NCBI RefSeq assembly: GCF_007745175.1
Contig: NZ_CP036271.1
Span: 1,338,154 to 1,402,153, forward strand
DNA: 64,000 bases
From: Caulifigura coniformis
GTDB taxonomy: Bacteria; Planctomycetota; Planctomycetia; Planctomycetales; Planctomycetaceae
Reading direction: 5' to 3'
In this document: one piece after another, positions 47,301 through 56,183 of the stretch
How positions within the stretch are numbered: position 1 is the first letter of the stretch
Layout of the letters: every line of letters starts with the position of its first letter
Program-made: the position numbers and the translations under genes
The notes under the pieces: generated by a model
What the model was told of the DNA's origin: nothing
Databases searched by the model: none
The model's input: only the letters and a program-made list of their open reading frames with translations

Positions 47301-47497
47301 CTCACCCCCAGCTTCGCGAGGTAGTCGGCAATCACACGCGCCTGGGAGAAGCGGAAATTGGCCCCCGTGAACTGCAACCGGTAGGTCGCGAGAATCCGAT
47401 CCTGGCGACCGAGACGTTCGCGAACCTTCAGGACCACCGCATCAATCAGCTCCGCTTCTGACCTCGCATTGTCTCCCTTCGTCGGCTCCAAAGTCAT
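44354..47497 (-). CDS. treY: Maltooligosyl trehalose synthase
   Basis: GH13 enzyme that turns the reducing-end glucosyl unit of maltooligosaccharides into a trehalosyl end. The 1047-residue protein is long for TreY (usually 700-950). Markers: ATYRLQFTGANFRFSQA, the substrate-binding SGAGSTHGYDVVDHTRLN, DIVPNHMS (region I), GFRIDHVDGL (region II, nucleophile), VVVEKIL (region III) and TSTHDTKRSED (region IV). The start ATG 47497 overlaps the stop of the GH133 gene in an ATGA. Works with TreZ. Confidence 0.95.
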   Translation of the reverse strand: MTLEPTKGDNARSEAELIDAVVLKVRERLGRQDRILATYRLQFTGANFRFSQARVIADYLAKLGVSHVYSSPVLKSGAGSTHGYDVVDHTRLNDELGTDEEYAEYVQALKTNGLGQILDIVPNHMSVAADANRWWRDVLANGPASAYAHYFDIDWRPVKRELRNRVLLPVLGELYGKMLEAGQLPIVFDNGRFYVQVYERRLPLEIRTWVQVLEPGIDALTEKLGAESLPLLELQSILRGLQYLPSCEETLPEKIEERRREQVVLQARLQRVVEESPEIRLFIEENVATINGDPGKPESFDLLDRLLESQVYRLVLWKAGSDELNYRRFFDVTELAAVCTEHLDVFDATHRLPFEMLLRGDVNGFRIDHVDGLFDPTEYLWRLQWTLLRLIVRRQFEQAEAGDSESLARLEHAVLLRLRGDLGGPDPAGLFGLSTESRGEDHGAGPHSTKAKPLFVVVEKILGADEPLPPHWPVEGTTGYDFLNHLNGLFVDAEGLHKIERSWMRYIDQEEDLRDIIYHTKRLILSAAMQSEVALLAHRLDRLSNRHRITRDYTLQSIRSAIREIIASFAVYRSYIRRGVVSERDRRVVQLAAAQARRRNPAVDESVIQFVRDVLLLEQPPVLDERGIEERDFFIGRFQQVSSPVMAKGVEDTAFYRFVPLVSLEEVGGEPAHAVQSVSEFHRQNVARRQEWPNTMLATSTHDTKRSEDVRARINVLSEIPGEWQKAVSRWSRVNKKFHRDVDGQPAPSRNDEWLFYQSLLGAWPVTPPGEEELAALVDRLQRYMQKATREAKLNTSWISPNAAYDDAVQAFVAEVLDSSNARFLGDFAAFHESVIDSGLYNSASQVALKLAAPGIPDVYQGQELWDFSLVDPDNRRPVDYELRRQLLGEVQATSGDGTARLALCRALARGPRDPRLKLLITTTLLTLRSRQPDIFLGGEYIPLAVEGEFAEHVIAFARRARQSPGQSLVVIAPRLIHRLRGTEQRPPCGREFWGETRVVVGDALPVEIVNQFTGARTTVTNGRIPVAEALEDFPVAALTAATLPWQ

Positions 47498-49557
47498 GTG
47501 CCCCCAGGTCCTTCCTCGCTCGTGCATCGGTCATCGGTGAGCACCCAGCATCGCAGCACCTCCGCGACACTCCAAGCCTGTGCGCAACATCCACGCGGAT
47601 GAAATGGAGATTCCGCATCGAAGACTTCGCTCACCGAGCCGATGCATGCTTCACCCAGGTGCTCCATCAGTCCGTTGAGCAACGACCGCGCTTCCGCGCG
47701 ACGCTCCGGATACACCTTCAGCCACGAATCGACAAACGGGCCAATCAGCCACCCCCAGACTGTCCCCTGATGGTAGGCCGCATCCCGGGTCCTCAGGTCG
47801 CCGCGATAGGTCGGCTTGTATTCCTTGTCGTCCGGCGAAAGCGATCGCAGTCCCACCGGAGTCAGGAGCTTCTTCTCCGCAACATCAACAACGGCCTTCC
47901 AGCGATCCTCCTTCAGCACGGGATTCGGCAGTGAAATCGCAAACAGCTGGTTCGGCCGTACGGAGGCGTCGTTTCCCCGCTCTCCATCCACGACATCGAA
48001 CAGCCCGTGTTCATCATCGTTCCAGAATCGGAGATTGAACGATTCCCGGATCTGGGCCGCCAGTTGCTGATAGCGTTTGGCTGCGGCTGTCCCGTTCTCT
48101 TCGCCCACCCATCGTTCGAGAAGTCGGACCGCATTGTACCAGAGGGCGTTGATCTCCACGGCCTTTCCGCGCCTTGGAGTCACGACCCAGTCCCCCATTT
48201 TCGCGTCCATCCAGGTCAGCTGATAGCCATCCTGACCCTGCCTGAGCAGACCGTCTTTCGCGTCGACGCCGATCCGGTAGCGGGTCCCCCCGACGTGGTG
48301 GTCATAAATGTCGATCAGCCGCGGAAGGATTTCCCGCAGCGTGCCGCGATCACCCGTGACGCGAACGTAGCGATCGAGTGCGTGGAAGAACCACAATGTC
48401 GCGTCGGCCGTGTGATACAGGCCTTCGTCCTGCCCCTCCGGGAACAGGTTGGGAATCAGTCCGTCGCGGATGTGCTGCGCGAATGTCCGCAGGATGTACC
48501 CACCTTCCGACTGCCGGCCGGTCGACAGCGTCAGCCCTTCCAGGCTGATCATCGTGTCGCGTCCCCAGTCGGTGAACCAGTGGTATCCGGCGATCACGGT
48601 CCGCCCTTCGTCGCCCGTCGCCTTCGCACGCGCAACATCTTCCGCGCGACCAATCGGGCGGATGACGAACTGGTCTGCCGCCAGTACGAGCTCCCCCCCC
48701 ACGTCGCCCCGCGCGCACTTCGGCGCATTGGACAGCAGCCGTTCCCGTCGGACGTTCTCGGCGAGGAAGGCCTCGTCCGGCTCCATGGCCAGGATCGTCT
48801 TCCATTCCTCGGTCGACGCAATCACGGTGGCATCCATGCCAGGCGCCAGGTCGAACCGGAAGTAGCCAGGACTCCACAGATCACCGACGGACTCGTACCC
48901 GCGGCTCTCCTCGATGCGGAACAGCATCTCGTGGAAATAACGGCGCTCAATCGTGAACGCCGTTCGCGTTCCATAGGTCGTCAGCCTGAGCACAGGAAGT
49001 TCTTTTCCGGCCAACAGCTCGAAGCGATCGTCCACGACGCGCAGTTCGAATGTTTTCGGCAGCGGGGAATTGACCGGTGCGTCGTGCGACCGGAAATGGA
49101 CGCTCGGCATCAACTTCAGCCGCAGAATGTCGTGCCCTTCGAGCACCCGGTAGTTCAGGTGAACGGTGTTCTGATTCCGCGGCATGAATAATCGCTTCTC
49201 GAGAAGCGTGCCGTTGATCTGGTACCGCCAGACCGGCAGGCCGTTCTCAAGCCGAAACTCCTTCAGGTAGCTCGCTCCATGCACCGCCAGTTCCGGCACG
49301 CGTTCTTCGCCGCCGAGCAGCACAATTGACCCGTCTCTCAGCCGCACCTGCTCGGACAGGTGGTTCAGCATCATCATCCGTCCCAGCGGAGCGGGCATCG
49401 CCGCGATCAACAGGCCGTGATAGCGGCGCGTTGCGACCCCGGCGACAGTACCGGAGGCGTATCCCCCGAGCCCGTTGGTCACCAGCCACTCACGCGTCAC
49501 GAGCGGGTCATGAGTCGCCGACGCGTCGGTCGACCAGGGCATCGTGCGGATCAGCAT
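47494..49557 (-). CDS. GH133-type amylo-alpha-1,6-glucosidase (glycogen debranching)
   Basis: A 687-residue debranching enzyme with an N-terminal beta-sandwich domain (GDE_N: WLVTNGLGGYASGTVAG ...) and a C-terminal alpha/alpha-6 barrel of GH133. Signature segments are GYHWFTDWGRDTMISLEGL, GLIPNLFPEGQDEGLYHTADATLWFF, GEACIGSVSEVFDAESPFHPRGCCAQAWSVAEVLR. It should remove branch units of glycogen or maltodextrin. The start ATG 49557 lies 2 bp after the treZ stop and has a strong AGGAGGAG site; an in-frame TTG at 49563 is less likely. ATGA overlap with treY at the other end. Confidence 0.94.
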   Translation of the reverse strand: MLIRTMPWSTDASATHDPLVTREWLVTNGLGGYASGTVAGVATRRYHGLLIAAMPAPLGRMMMLNHLSEQVRLRDGSIVLLGGEERVPELAVHGASYLKEFRLENGLPVWRYQINGTLLEKRLFMPRNQNTVHLNYRVLEGHDILRLKLMPSVHFRSHDAPVNSPLPKTFELRVVDDRFELLAGKELPVLRLTTYGTRTAFTIERRYFHEMLFRIEESRGYESVGDLWSPGYFRFDLAPGMDATVIASTEEWKTILAMEPDEAFLAENVRRERLLSNAPKCARGDVGGELVLAADQFVIRPIGRAEDVARAKATGDEGRTVIAGYHWFTDWGRDTMISLEGLTLSTGRQSEGGYILRTFAQHIRDGLIPNLFPEGQDEGLYHTADATLWFFHALDRYVRVTGDRGTLREILPRLIDIYDHHVGGTRYRIGVDAKDGLLRQGQDGYQLTWMDAKMGDWVVTPRRGKAVEINALWYNAVRLLERWVGEENGTAAAKRYQQLAAQIRESFNLRFWNDDEHGLFDVVDGERGNDASVRPNQLFAISLPNPVLKEDRWKAVVDVAEKKLLTPVGLRSLSPDDKEYKPTYRGDLRTRDAAYHQGTVWGWLIGPFVDSWLKVYPERRAEARSLLNGLMEHLGEACIGSVSEVFDAESPFHPRGCCAQAWSVAEVLRCWVLTDDRCTSEEGPGGT

Positions 49558-49559
49558 CG

Positions 49560-51437
49560 TCAAGACTCCTCCTGAGGCCGCGCTGCAAACAGGAGCGCCG
49601 AGTGCGCGGGGAGATGGCAGTTGCGTTCAAGTTGAGAGGTTGGCGTCCCCTCACCTCCGTATCGCGGGTCTTCGCTCGACCAGATCAGCGTCCAGCGACA
49701 GCCGGCCGGTTCCGCGAGCAAAGGTTCGGGAACCGGGGAAAGGTCGGCGTCAACACCCAGGTTGACGAGCAGCAGCCGGTCCAGGCCGTCGTCAGCGAAG
49801 AATCGGATCAGGAACGCCTCCTCAGTGAGCACAGCGCCGTCGATATTCGACGACTCGGCCGAGATGACCGGATCGGTCCGTCGCAGGGTCAGCAGGTCAC
49901 GGAAGAAGCTCGAGGCCTCCGGATGCCTGTCGACTTCCGACCAGTCGAGCTTCGAGCGCTCGAACGTCGAACGGTCCTGCGGCCGGGGAATCTGCGCCTG
50001 CATCTCCGGCGTCGCCAGGCTCGGAAACTGCGCCAGGAATTTGCGGCGTCCCTCGTCGACCAGCGTCGCCAGCTCGGGACGATGATCGGCGAAGTAGTAG
50101 AAGTGACTCGTGGCTCCGAATTCCTGGCCCTGGAAGAGCATCGGAGTGGAAGGTCCCAGCAGCATGAGCGCCGTCAACGTGCGATACATCGCCGGCGAGG
50201 AAACCACGGCCATCCGCTGCCCGCGGCCAGAGTTCGCGACCTGGTCGTGGTTTTCAATGTACGCCACGAAGTTTGTCGGCGGGCATTGCAGCGCTGGATG
50301 ACCACGGCGTTTTTCCTGCCACTTGTACCACTGTCCCTGATACAGATAGCCCCACTTCATCGCAGAGATGAATTCCTGCGGAGCGCCGCGGTAGTCGGTG
50401 TAATACGCCTCCGCCCGCCCGGTCAGCGCCACGTGCAGCGAATGATGCAGGTCGTCATTCCACAGCGCGTCCATGCCGAAGCCTCCCTGCTCCGGCGCGG
50501 CCACGTGATGCGTTTCCTGCGGCTCGTTCTCCGCGACAATGTAGATGCTCCTTTCCTCAGCGGCGTCGCGCGCCGCGGCGGTCATCTCTTTCAGAATGTG
50601 CGAACACGACGCGTCGTAGATGTTCTGCGTTGCATCCAGCCGCAGGCCGTCAAGGTGAAACTCCTGGATCCAGTACCGCGCATTCGTCAGAACGAACTCC
50701 CGCACCGGCCCTGACTGCTCGCCATCGAAATTGACCGCCTCTCCCCAGTCGGTTTCGTGCTTGCTGGAGAAGTACGAATCGCTGAATGCCTTGAGGTAGT
50801 TTCCGTCCGGCCCGAAGTGGTTGTAGACGACGTCGAGAATCACGCCGATGCCCAGTTCGTGCGCCCGGTCGACGAAGCGACGGAAGTCGTCCGGCGTTCC
50901 GTAAAGCCTCGTCGGCGCGAACAGGTTGACGCCGTCGTACCCCCAGCCAAACTCGCCTGCGAAGTCAGCCAGGGGCATCACCTCCACCAGAGTGATGCCG
51001 GTCTGCTTCAGATGGGGAAGCTTCTGCAGCGCCGACTCCCAGGTCCCTTCCGGCGTAAATGTCCCGACGTGCATCTCATAGATCACCTGCCCCTGCCGCC
51101 CCGCGCCGAGCCAGGCCTTGTCACTCCACTGAAACGATGCGGGATCCACCACCATCGACGGCCCGTGCGGACCTTCAGGCTGAAAGCGCGAGGCCGGATC
51201 CGGGAAAAGTGTCGTGTCATCATCCAGACGGAACCGATACGTCGCCCCGACCATCACGCCAGGTACGGTTCCCGAGAAATATCCCGTTGGTTCACGCTCG
51301 AGTCGCTGCTCGAACGATCGACCGCCGGAAGTCCCGACGACGATCACGCAGTTTCGATTGGGCGCCCAGACCCGAAAGGCCGTCCCCTGCCCGTTTGGCT
51401 CGGCACCAATGGGGTATCGCCGGGGAGCATGGGACAT
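49560..51437 (-). CDS. treZ: Maltooligosyl trehalose trehalohydrolase
   Basis: Releases trehalose from maltooligosyl trehalose made by TreY. The 625-residue protein has an N-terminal beta-sandwich CBM48-like start (YPIGAEPNGQGTAFRVWAPN) and a GH13 barrel with DVVYNHFG, GLRLDATQ, VAENE and IENHDQ. It is the first gene of the operon and therefore likely carries the promoter. The stop overlaps nothing but is 2 bp before the GH133 start. Confidence 0.95.
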   Translation of the reverse strand: MSHAPRRYPIGAEPNGQGTAFRVWAPNRNCVIVVGTSGGRSFEQRLEREPTGYFSGTVPGVMVGATYRFRLDDDTTLFPDPASRFQPEGPHGPSMVVDPASFQWSDKAWLGAGRQGQVIYEMHVGTFTPEGTWESALQKLPHLKQTGITLVEVMPLADFAGEFGWGYDGVNLFAPTRLYGTPDDFRRFVDRAHELGIGVILDVVYNHFGPDGNYLKAFSDSYFSSKHETDWGEAVNFDGEQSGPVREFVLTNARYWIQEFHLDGLRLDATQNIYDASCSHILKEMTAAARDAAEERSIYIVAENEPQETHHVAAPEQGGFGMDALWNDDLHHSLHVALTGRAEAYYTDYRGAPQEFISAMKWGYLYQGQWYKWQEKRRGHPALQCPPTNFVAYIENHDQVANSGRGQRMAVVSSPAMYRTLTALMLLGPSTPMLFQGQEFGATSHFYYFADHRPELATLVDEGRRKFLAQFPSLATPEMQAQIPRPQDRSTFERSKLDWSEVDRHPEASSFFRDLLTLRRTDPVISAESSNIDGAVLTEEAFLIRFFADDGLDRLLLVNLGVDADLSPVPEPLLAEPAGCRWTLIWSSEDPRYGGEGTPTSQLERNCHLPAHSALLFAARPQEES

Positions 51438-51646
51438 GGTTCGCTATCGTGCAGATCAGGGACGGTGGGCCGCACCTCCCGCGCGGCTCTACACCGCGAT
51501 TTTGCAAACCGCGTACCGTCGCTCATTCCGGCCGTCGCCGAATGAATTCCGAGGCCCGTGCGCTCGTCCCGCATTTCTGCCGCGAGTCTCTGACAAGCCG
51601 GCTGACAGTTGCGCGTCCACGCTGGACCGCCGTCGCTCCGTCGCGG
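51438..51646. other. Intergenic gap between treZ and metX
   Basis: About 210 bp between two same-strand genes. No gene visible. The treZ promoter is expected here, but no convincing box pair was found. Confidence 0.4.
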
Positions 51647-52852
51647 TCAGGCCCGGGCAGCTCCCTTCGGAAGATCGAAATAGCACCGATCGAGAAACGG
51701 CGCCACGAGCTTCGCCAGCATCGGCAGTTCACTCTCGACCAGGAACGCGTCGTGTCCGTGCGGACTGTTCAGCTCCGTGTAGCTGACATGCCGCCCCGCC
51801 TGCACCAGCGCACGGACGATCGCCCGGCTTTGCTCCGTCGGAAACAGCCAGTCGGTGTTGTAGGACACCACGAGAAACCGGGCAGCCGTCTTCGCGAGCG
51901 ACTGCGACATCGGCCCGTAGTCCCGTTCCAGATCGAAGTAATCCATCGCGCGGGTCAGCCGCAGATAGCTGTTGGCATCGAACCGCTCGACGAAGCGTTT
52001 CCCCTGGTAGTTGAGGTAGCTCTCGATCTGGAACTCGGTGTCGTCGTTGATCTGATAGCGCAGTTCTTCCGTATGCTGCAGCCGCCTTCCGAACTTCCTC
52101 TCGATCGCCTGTTCGGAGAGATAGGTGATGTGCGCAATCATCCGGGCCAGCGCCAGACCGAACTTGGGCCTGTCCGCCTGCTCGTAGAAGTTGCCCCCGT
52201 TAAAGGCCGGGTCGGCCACGATGGCCCGCCGGCCGACTGCGTTGAAGGCGATCCCCTGTGCCGACAGCCGGGCCCCTGATGCGAGCACGATGGCCGAGGC
52301 GATGCTGTCGGGCGCATGGGCCGCCCATTCCAGCACCTGCATCCCCCCCAGGCTCCCTCCCACGATCGCCAGCAGCTTCGAGATTCCCAGCGATGCCACC
52401 AGCGCCTGATGCGTCCTCACGATGTCCGACACCGTCAGGAACGGAAACTCGGGACCATACGGCTTGCCAACGGCGGGATCGGTGGAGTTGGGACCCGTCG
52501 TCCCCTGGCAGCCGCCGAGGACGTTCGCGCAGATCACGAAAAAGCGGTCGGTATCAATTCCCTTGCCGGGCCCGACAAACCCGTCCCACCAGCCCGGCTT
52601 GCGGTCTTCCGGATGTCGTCGACCCGCCACATGGGAATCCCCGGTCAGGGCGTGGCAAATGAACACCGCGTTGTCTTTCCGCGGACTCAGTTCACCGTAC
52701 GTCTGGTAGGCCACCGTAATCGGCCCGAATTCCTGACCGCACTTCAGCAGCAGGGGGCGCGGCGGCTCAAAGAGGGTTGCGGATTGCCGCTGGACATAGC
52801 CGTTCGGCTCCCCGGACTCTGGTTGAACAGGTGTTGCGGCAGCAGAGCTCAT
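51647..52852 (-). CDS. metX: Homoserine O-acetyltransferase
   Basis: First committed step of methionine synthesis, an alpha/beta-hydrolase acetyltransferase of 401 residues. Residue markers: AYQTYGELSPRKDNAVFICHALTGDSHVAG, the nucleophile elbow GGSLGGM with Ser167, the later Asp in SYNTDWLFPTEQS and His in HGHDAFL. The ATG 52852 begins a short variable N-terminus. Divergent from the PSCyt1 gene at 53033. Succinyl transfer (MetA) belongs to another fold and is excluded. Confidence 0.95.
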   Translation of the reverse strand: MSSAAATPVQPESGEPNGYVQRQSATLFEPPRPLLLKCGQEFGPITVAYQTYGELSPRKDNAVFICHALTGDSHVAGRRHPEDRKPGWWDGFVGPGKGIDTDRFFVICANVLGGCQGTTGPNSTDPAVGKPYGPEFPFLTVSDIVRTHQALVASLGISKLLAIVGGSLGGMQVLEWAAHAPDSIASAIVLASGARLSAQGIAFNAVGRRAIVADPAFNGGNFYEQADRPKFGLALARMIAHITYLSEQAIERKFGRRLQHTEELRYQINDDTEFQIESYLNYQGKRFVERFDANSYLRLTRAMDYFDLERDYGPMSQSLAKTAARFLVVSYNTDWLFPTEQSRAIVRALVQAGRHVSYTELNSPHGHDAFLVESELPMLAKLVAPFLDRCYFDLPKGAARA

Positions 52853-53032
52853 GGATTCCACTGAAACGACGATTTCGCCGGCAGCTTTTCCGTTGGCGAA
52901 GGACCGGGGCCGATTGCCACACGAGGTCCGCCAACGGTTATACTGAGTCGGCAGTCCTTTTGCCTGCTCCCACCCCATGACAGCCGGCTCCGCCTCGGAG
53001 TTCGCCCCGCCCCAACTGACTGGCAACCCTTC

Positions 53033-55819
53033 ATGCGGTTCGCTTCCTACACGTTGTTGCTGTTGATGTCGGGCTCTTTCGGCGGGGCAATCGGATTCTC
53101 CGCCGAATCGGTGGCCGCGGATCCCGACCGGGAAAAATCCTTTGAAGCGCACGTCCGCCCGCTGCTGGTCAAACGCTGCGGAAACTGCCACGGACCTGAG
53201 AAACAGCAGGGAGATCTCCGCCTCGACCTGAAGCCGTCCGTCCTGGGCGAAAAGCCGGGCGAGGGAGTTGTTGTTCCCGGCAAACCCGACGAAAGCCGAC
53301 TCCTCGAAGTCATCCGATACACCGCGGGCGAGACGCAGATGCCCCCCGCCGGAAAGCTCCCGGCGGTGGAAATCGACATCCTCACCAACTGGATCAAGGA
53401 CGGCGCCTATTGGCCCGATCACGGCCCGGCCACCGGGACAAAGACCTCGGCCGGTCTCCCGAAGTCGGCCGACGGCCAGTGGGACTTCGCAGCCATTGCC
53501 ACATCACATTGGGCGTTCGCCCCTCCCGCAAAGCCGGCCCTTCCCGAAATCAAAGACGCGGGCCGGGTGCAGCGGCCGATGGACCGGTTCGTCATCAAAC
53601 AGCTCGAGGCGGCTGGCCTGTCGCTTTCGCCCCCCGTCGATCGCCGCACTCTGGCCAAACGGGCCTGGTTCGATCTGGTTGGCGTCCCTCCCACCTATGA
53701 GGAAGTCGAAGCGTTTGCGAACGATCCCGCTCCGGACGCGTTCGAAAAACTTGTCGACCACCTGCTCGCATTGCCCCAGTACGGAGAGCGCTGGGGCCGG
53801 CACTGGCTGGACGTCGCCCGCTATGCCGACACGAAGGGATACGTGTTCACCGAGAACCGCTTCTACCCCTTCTCATTCACCTACCGCGACTACGTGATCC
53901 AGTCGTTCAACAACGACAAACCGTACGACCAATTCATCCTGGAGCAACTCGCAGCCGACCAGTTGGGCAAGCCGGCCGGCGACGAATCGCTCGCCGCACT
54001 CGGTTTCCTGACCGTCGGCCGACGCTACCTGAACAACCAGCAGGACATCATTGACGATCGCATCGACGTCGTGAGCCGCGGGCTGCTTGGGCTGTCCGTC
54101 AGCTGCGCTCGCTGCCACGATCACAAGTTCGACCCGATTCCGACGGCCGACTACTACTCGCTCTACGGAGTGTTCGCGAGTTGCAGCGAACCCGAAGATC
54201 TCCCACTGATCGGCGAGCCGGTTGATTCCCCCGAGTATCAGGCCTACCGCGAGGAATTCGTCAAACGCCAGAAGGCCTGCGACGACTACGAAGCCAGGGT
54301 TTACGTCGAACTCAAGGACCATCTGCGGACACGCGCCGGCGACTACATGCAGGCGATCCTGAAGGAGGAAAAGAAACTCCCGGAAGGAGTCTCCCTGTCG
54401 TACAAGGATGGCGAACCGGCCGATCGCCTCATTGCCCACTGGAAACAGCACCTCGGACGCGTCAAACAGGACCACCCGGTCCTCGGTCTCTGGAAGCGGC
54501 TGGTCGACGCACCGGCTGCGGAGTTCTCCAAACGCCTCGCAACCGAGCTGGCCGAAGCGACGCCTCCTCTCAATCCCCGGGTGAAAACGGCCCTCGCATC
54601 AGCACCGCCACAGAACATCGTGGAGCTCGCAAAGGCCTACGGTACGCTCTTCGCCGCCATCGACGCGGAATGGACGGCCGCGACAAAGGATGTCCCGTCC
54701 CCCCCCGCCCAGCTGGGCGACGCGGATTCAGAAGACGTCCGACGCGTCCTGTACGGTGAGGCTTCCGTCACCAGTTTCCCGCAGTCGGACACAAAGCGGC
54801 TTTTCGGCCGGAACCATCGTGACCACCTCAAGGAACTCGAGAAGAAACTGGCCCAGCTGAATGTCGATTCCCCAGGCGCGCCTCCCCGCGCGATGGTTGT
54901 CCAGGATAATCCGTCACCGACGGAGCCGGTCATCTTCGTTCGCGGCAATGCGGGACGCCGCGGCGAGAAGGTTCCCCGGCGGTTTCCCCGCATCCTCAAT
55001 CACGCGGGCGCCGCTTTCCAGAAAGGAAGCGGCCGGCTGGAACTCGCGAAAGCCATCGTCGACCCGGCCAACCCGCTCACAGCCCGCGTGATGGTGAACC
55101 GCGTTTGGATGCTGCACTTCGGAACGCCGCTCGTCGCGTCACCCTCCGATTTCGGCGTCCGGGCCGACGCCCCCACAAATCCCGAACTGCTGGATTACCT
55201 TGCCGACTTCTTCGTGAAGAGCGGCTGGTCGATCAAGGAATTGCATCGCGAGATGCTGCTCAGCGCGACCTGGCAGCAACAGAGTCTCGATCGGCCCGAC
55301 GCCCGGGCAGTCGACTCCGAGAACTCCCTGTACTGGCGAATGAATCGCCGCCGCCGCGAGTTCGAATCACTTCGCGACTCATGGCTGGCCGCTGCCGGAA
55401 AGCTCGACCCCAGGATGTTCGGCAGGCCCGTGAACATTGAAACGCAGCCGTACACCGGCCGCCGCACAATCTATGAACTCGTCGACCGCAACAACCTGCC
55501 AGGACTGCTGCGCACCTTCGATTTCCCGACTCCGGACTCGTCCAGCGCCCAGCGGCCGCAAACGACAGTCCCGCAACAGGCCCTCTACGGAATGAACTCG
55601 CCATTCATTCAGGAACTCGCCGCAGCGCTCGCTGACCGGCCCCGCGCCTCGGACAACCCAGACACACGAGCAACTCAACTCTTCCGATACGCACTCGGCA
55701 GGGACCCTCTGCCGGACGAGAGTCGAGCATTGACGGAGGCAGTCAGCGCCGGAGCGTTCGACTGGCCGGAGGCCGCCCAGGTTCTCCTGCTGTCGAACGA
55801 ATTCGCGTTCGTCGACTAA
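53033..55819 (+). CDS. PSCyt1/DUF1549/DUF1553 secreted cytochrome-like protein
   Basis: A 928-residue exported protein, second of its kind in the window. Signal peptide (YTLLLLMSGSFGGAIGFS), then a cytochrome c domain with CGNCH at 49-53 and MPPAGKLP, DUF1549 (RRTLAKRAWFDLVGVPPTYEEVEAF) with CARCHDHKFDPI, a long middle part of ~300 residues rich in Glu/Lys/Ala, and C-terminal DUF1553 (ARVMVNRVWMLHFGTPLV ... QRPQTTVPQQALYGMNSPF). No DUF1501 partner follows; a secreted protein of another type comes next. The longer middle distinguishes it from the copy at 23253-25148. Start ATG 53033. Confidence 0.92.
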   Translation: MRFASYTLLLLMSGSFGGAIGFSAESVAADPDREKSFEAHVRPLLVKRCGNCHGPEKQQGDLRLDLKPSVLGEKPGEGVVVPGKPDESRLLEVIRYTAGETQMPPAGKLPAVEIDILTNWIKDGAYWPDHGPATGTKTSAGLPKSADGQWDFAAIATSHWAFAPPAKPALPEIKDAGRVQRPMDRFVIKQLEAAGLSLSPPVDRRTLAKRAWFDLVGVPPTYEEVEAFANDPAPDAFEKLVDHLLALPQYGERWGRHWLDVARYADTKGYVFTENRFYPFSFTYRDYVIQSFNNDKPYDQFILEQLAADQLGKPAGDESLAALGFLTVGRRYLNNQQDIIDDRIDVVSRGLLGLSVSCARCHDHKFDPIPTADYYSLYGVFASCSEPEDLPLIGEPVDSPEYQAYREEFVKRQKACDDYEARVYVELKDHLRTRAGDYMQAILKEEKKLPEGVSLSYKDGEPADRLIAHWKQHLGRVKQDHPVLGLWKRLVDAPAAEFSKRLATELAEATPPLNPRVKTALASAPPQNIVELAKAYGTLFAAIDAEWTAATKDVPSPPAQLGDADSEDVRRVLYGEASVTSFPQSDTKRLFGRNHRDHLKELEKKLAQLNVDSPGAPPRAMVVQDNPSPTEPVIFVRGNAGRRGEKVPRRFPRILNHAGAAFQKGSGRLELAKAIVDPANPLTARVMVNRVWMLHFGTPLVASPSDFGVRADAPTNPELLDYLADFFVKSGWSIKELHREMLLSATWQQQSLDRPDARAVDSENSLYWRMNRRRREFESLRDSWLAAAGKLDPRMFGRPVNIETQPYTGRRTIYELVDRNNLPGLLRTFDFPTPDSSSAQRPQTTVPQQALYGMNSPFIQELAAALADRPRASDNPDTRATQLFRYALGRDPLPDESRALTEAVSAGAFDWPEAAQVLLLSNEFAFVD

Positions 55820-56183
55820 GCTGCATTTCACACGACGTTGAGATCGAGCATTCCTGCCGACTGACGCACGGGGGAACTGAGCCGGAATTGGAGAGAATCG
55901 GCCAGCCCGCCGACGAGGGTTTCCCCGGTTCGTCTGGCGAAGTTGGTTTTCAGCGACTGTTCCGTACGACCGTTCTCCTCGCGCAACTCGACCGACCAGC
56001 CTCGAGTGGCGATCGAACGTAAACATCTCTTAACAAGTGACTTAGACACATCAAGACCGTGTTTTCCGGCGAGTTCGATTTTTTGGATCAATCCACTTGC
56101 AAACGGTAGAACATCTGCCGTACCTTGCCTAAAGCGGCCAATATCGCGCTCAAATTTTTTGTGGAAGAAGGGGCGGAGCAACT
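55820..56183. other. Upstream region of the Gly-rich secreted protein gene
   Basis: About 360 bp with no gene. It is AT-richer near the end (AAATTTTTTGTGG before the GGAG site), which fits a promoter region for the strongly biased gene downstream. No box pair was good enough to list as a promoter. Confidence 0.4.
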
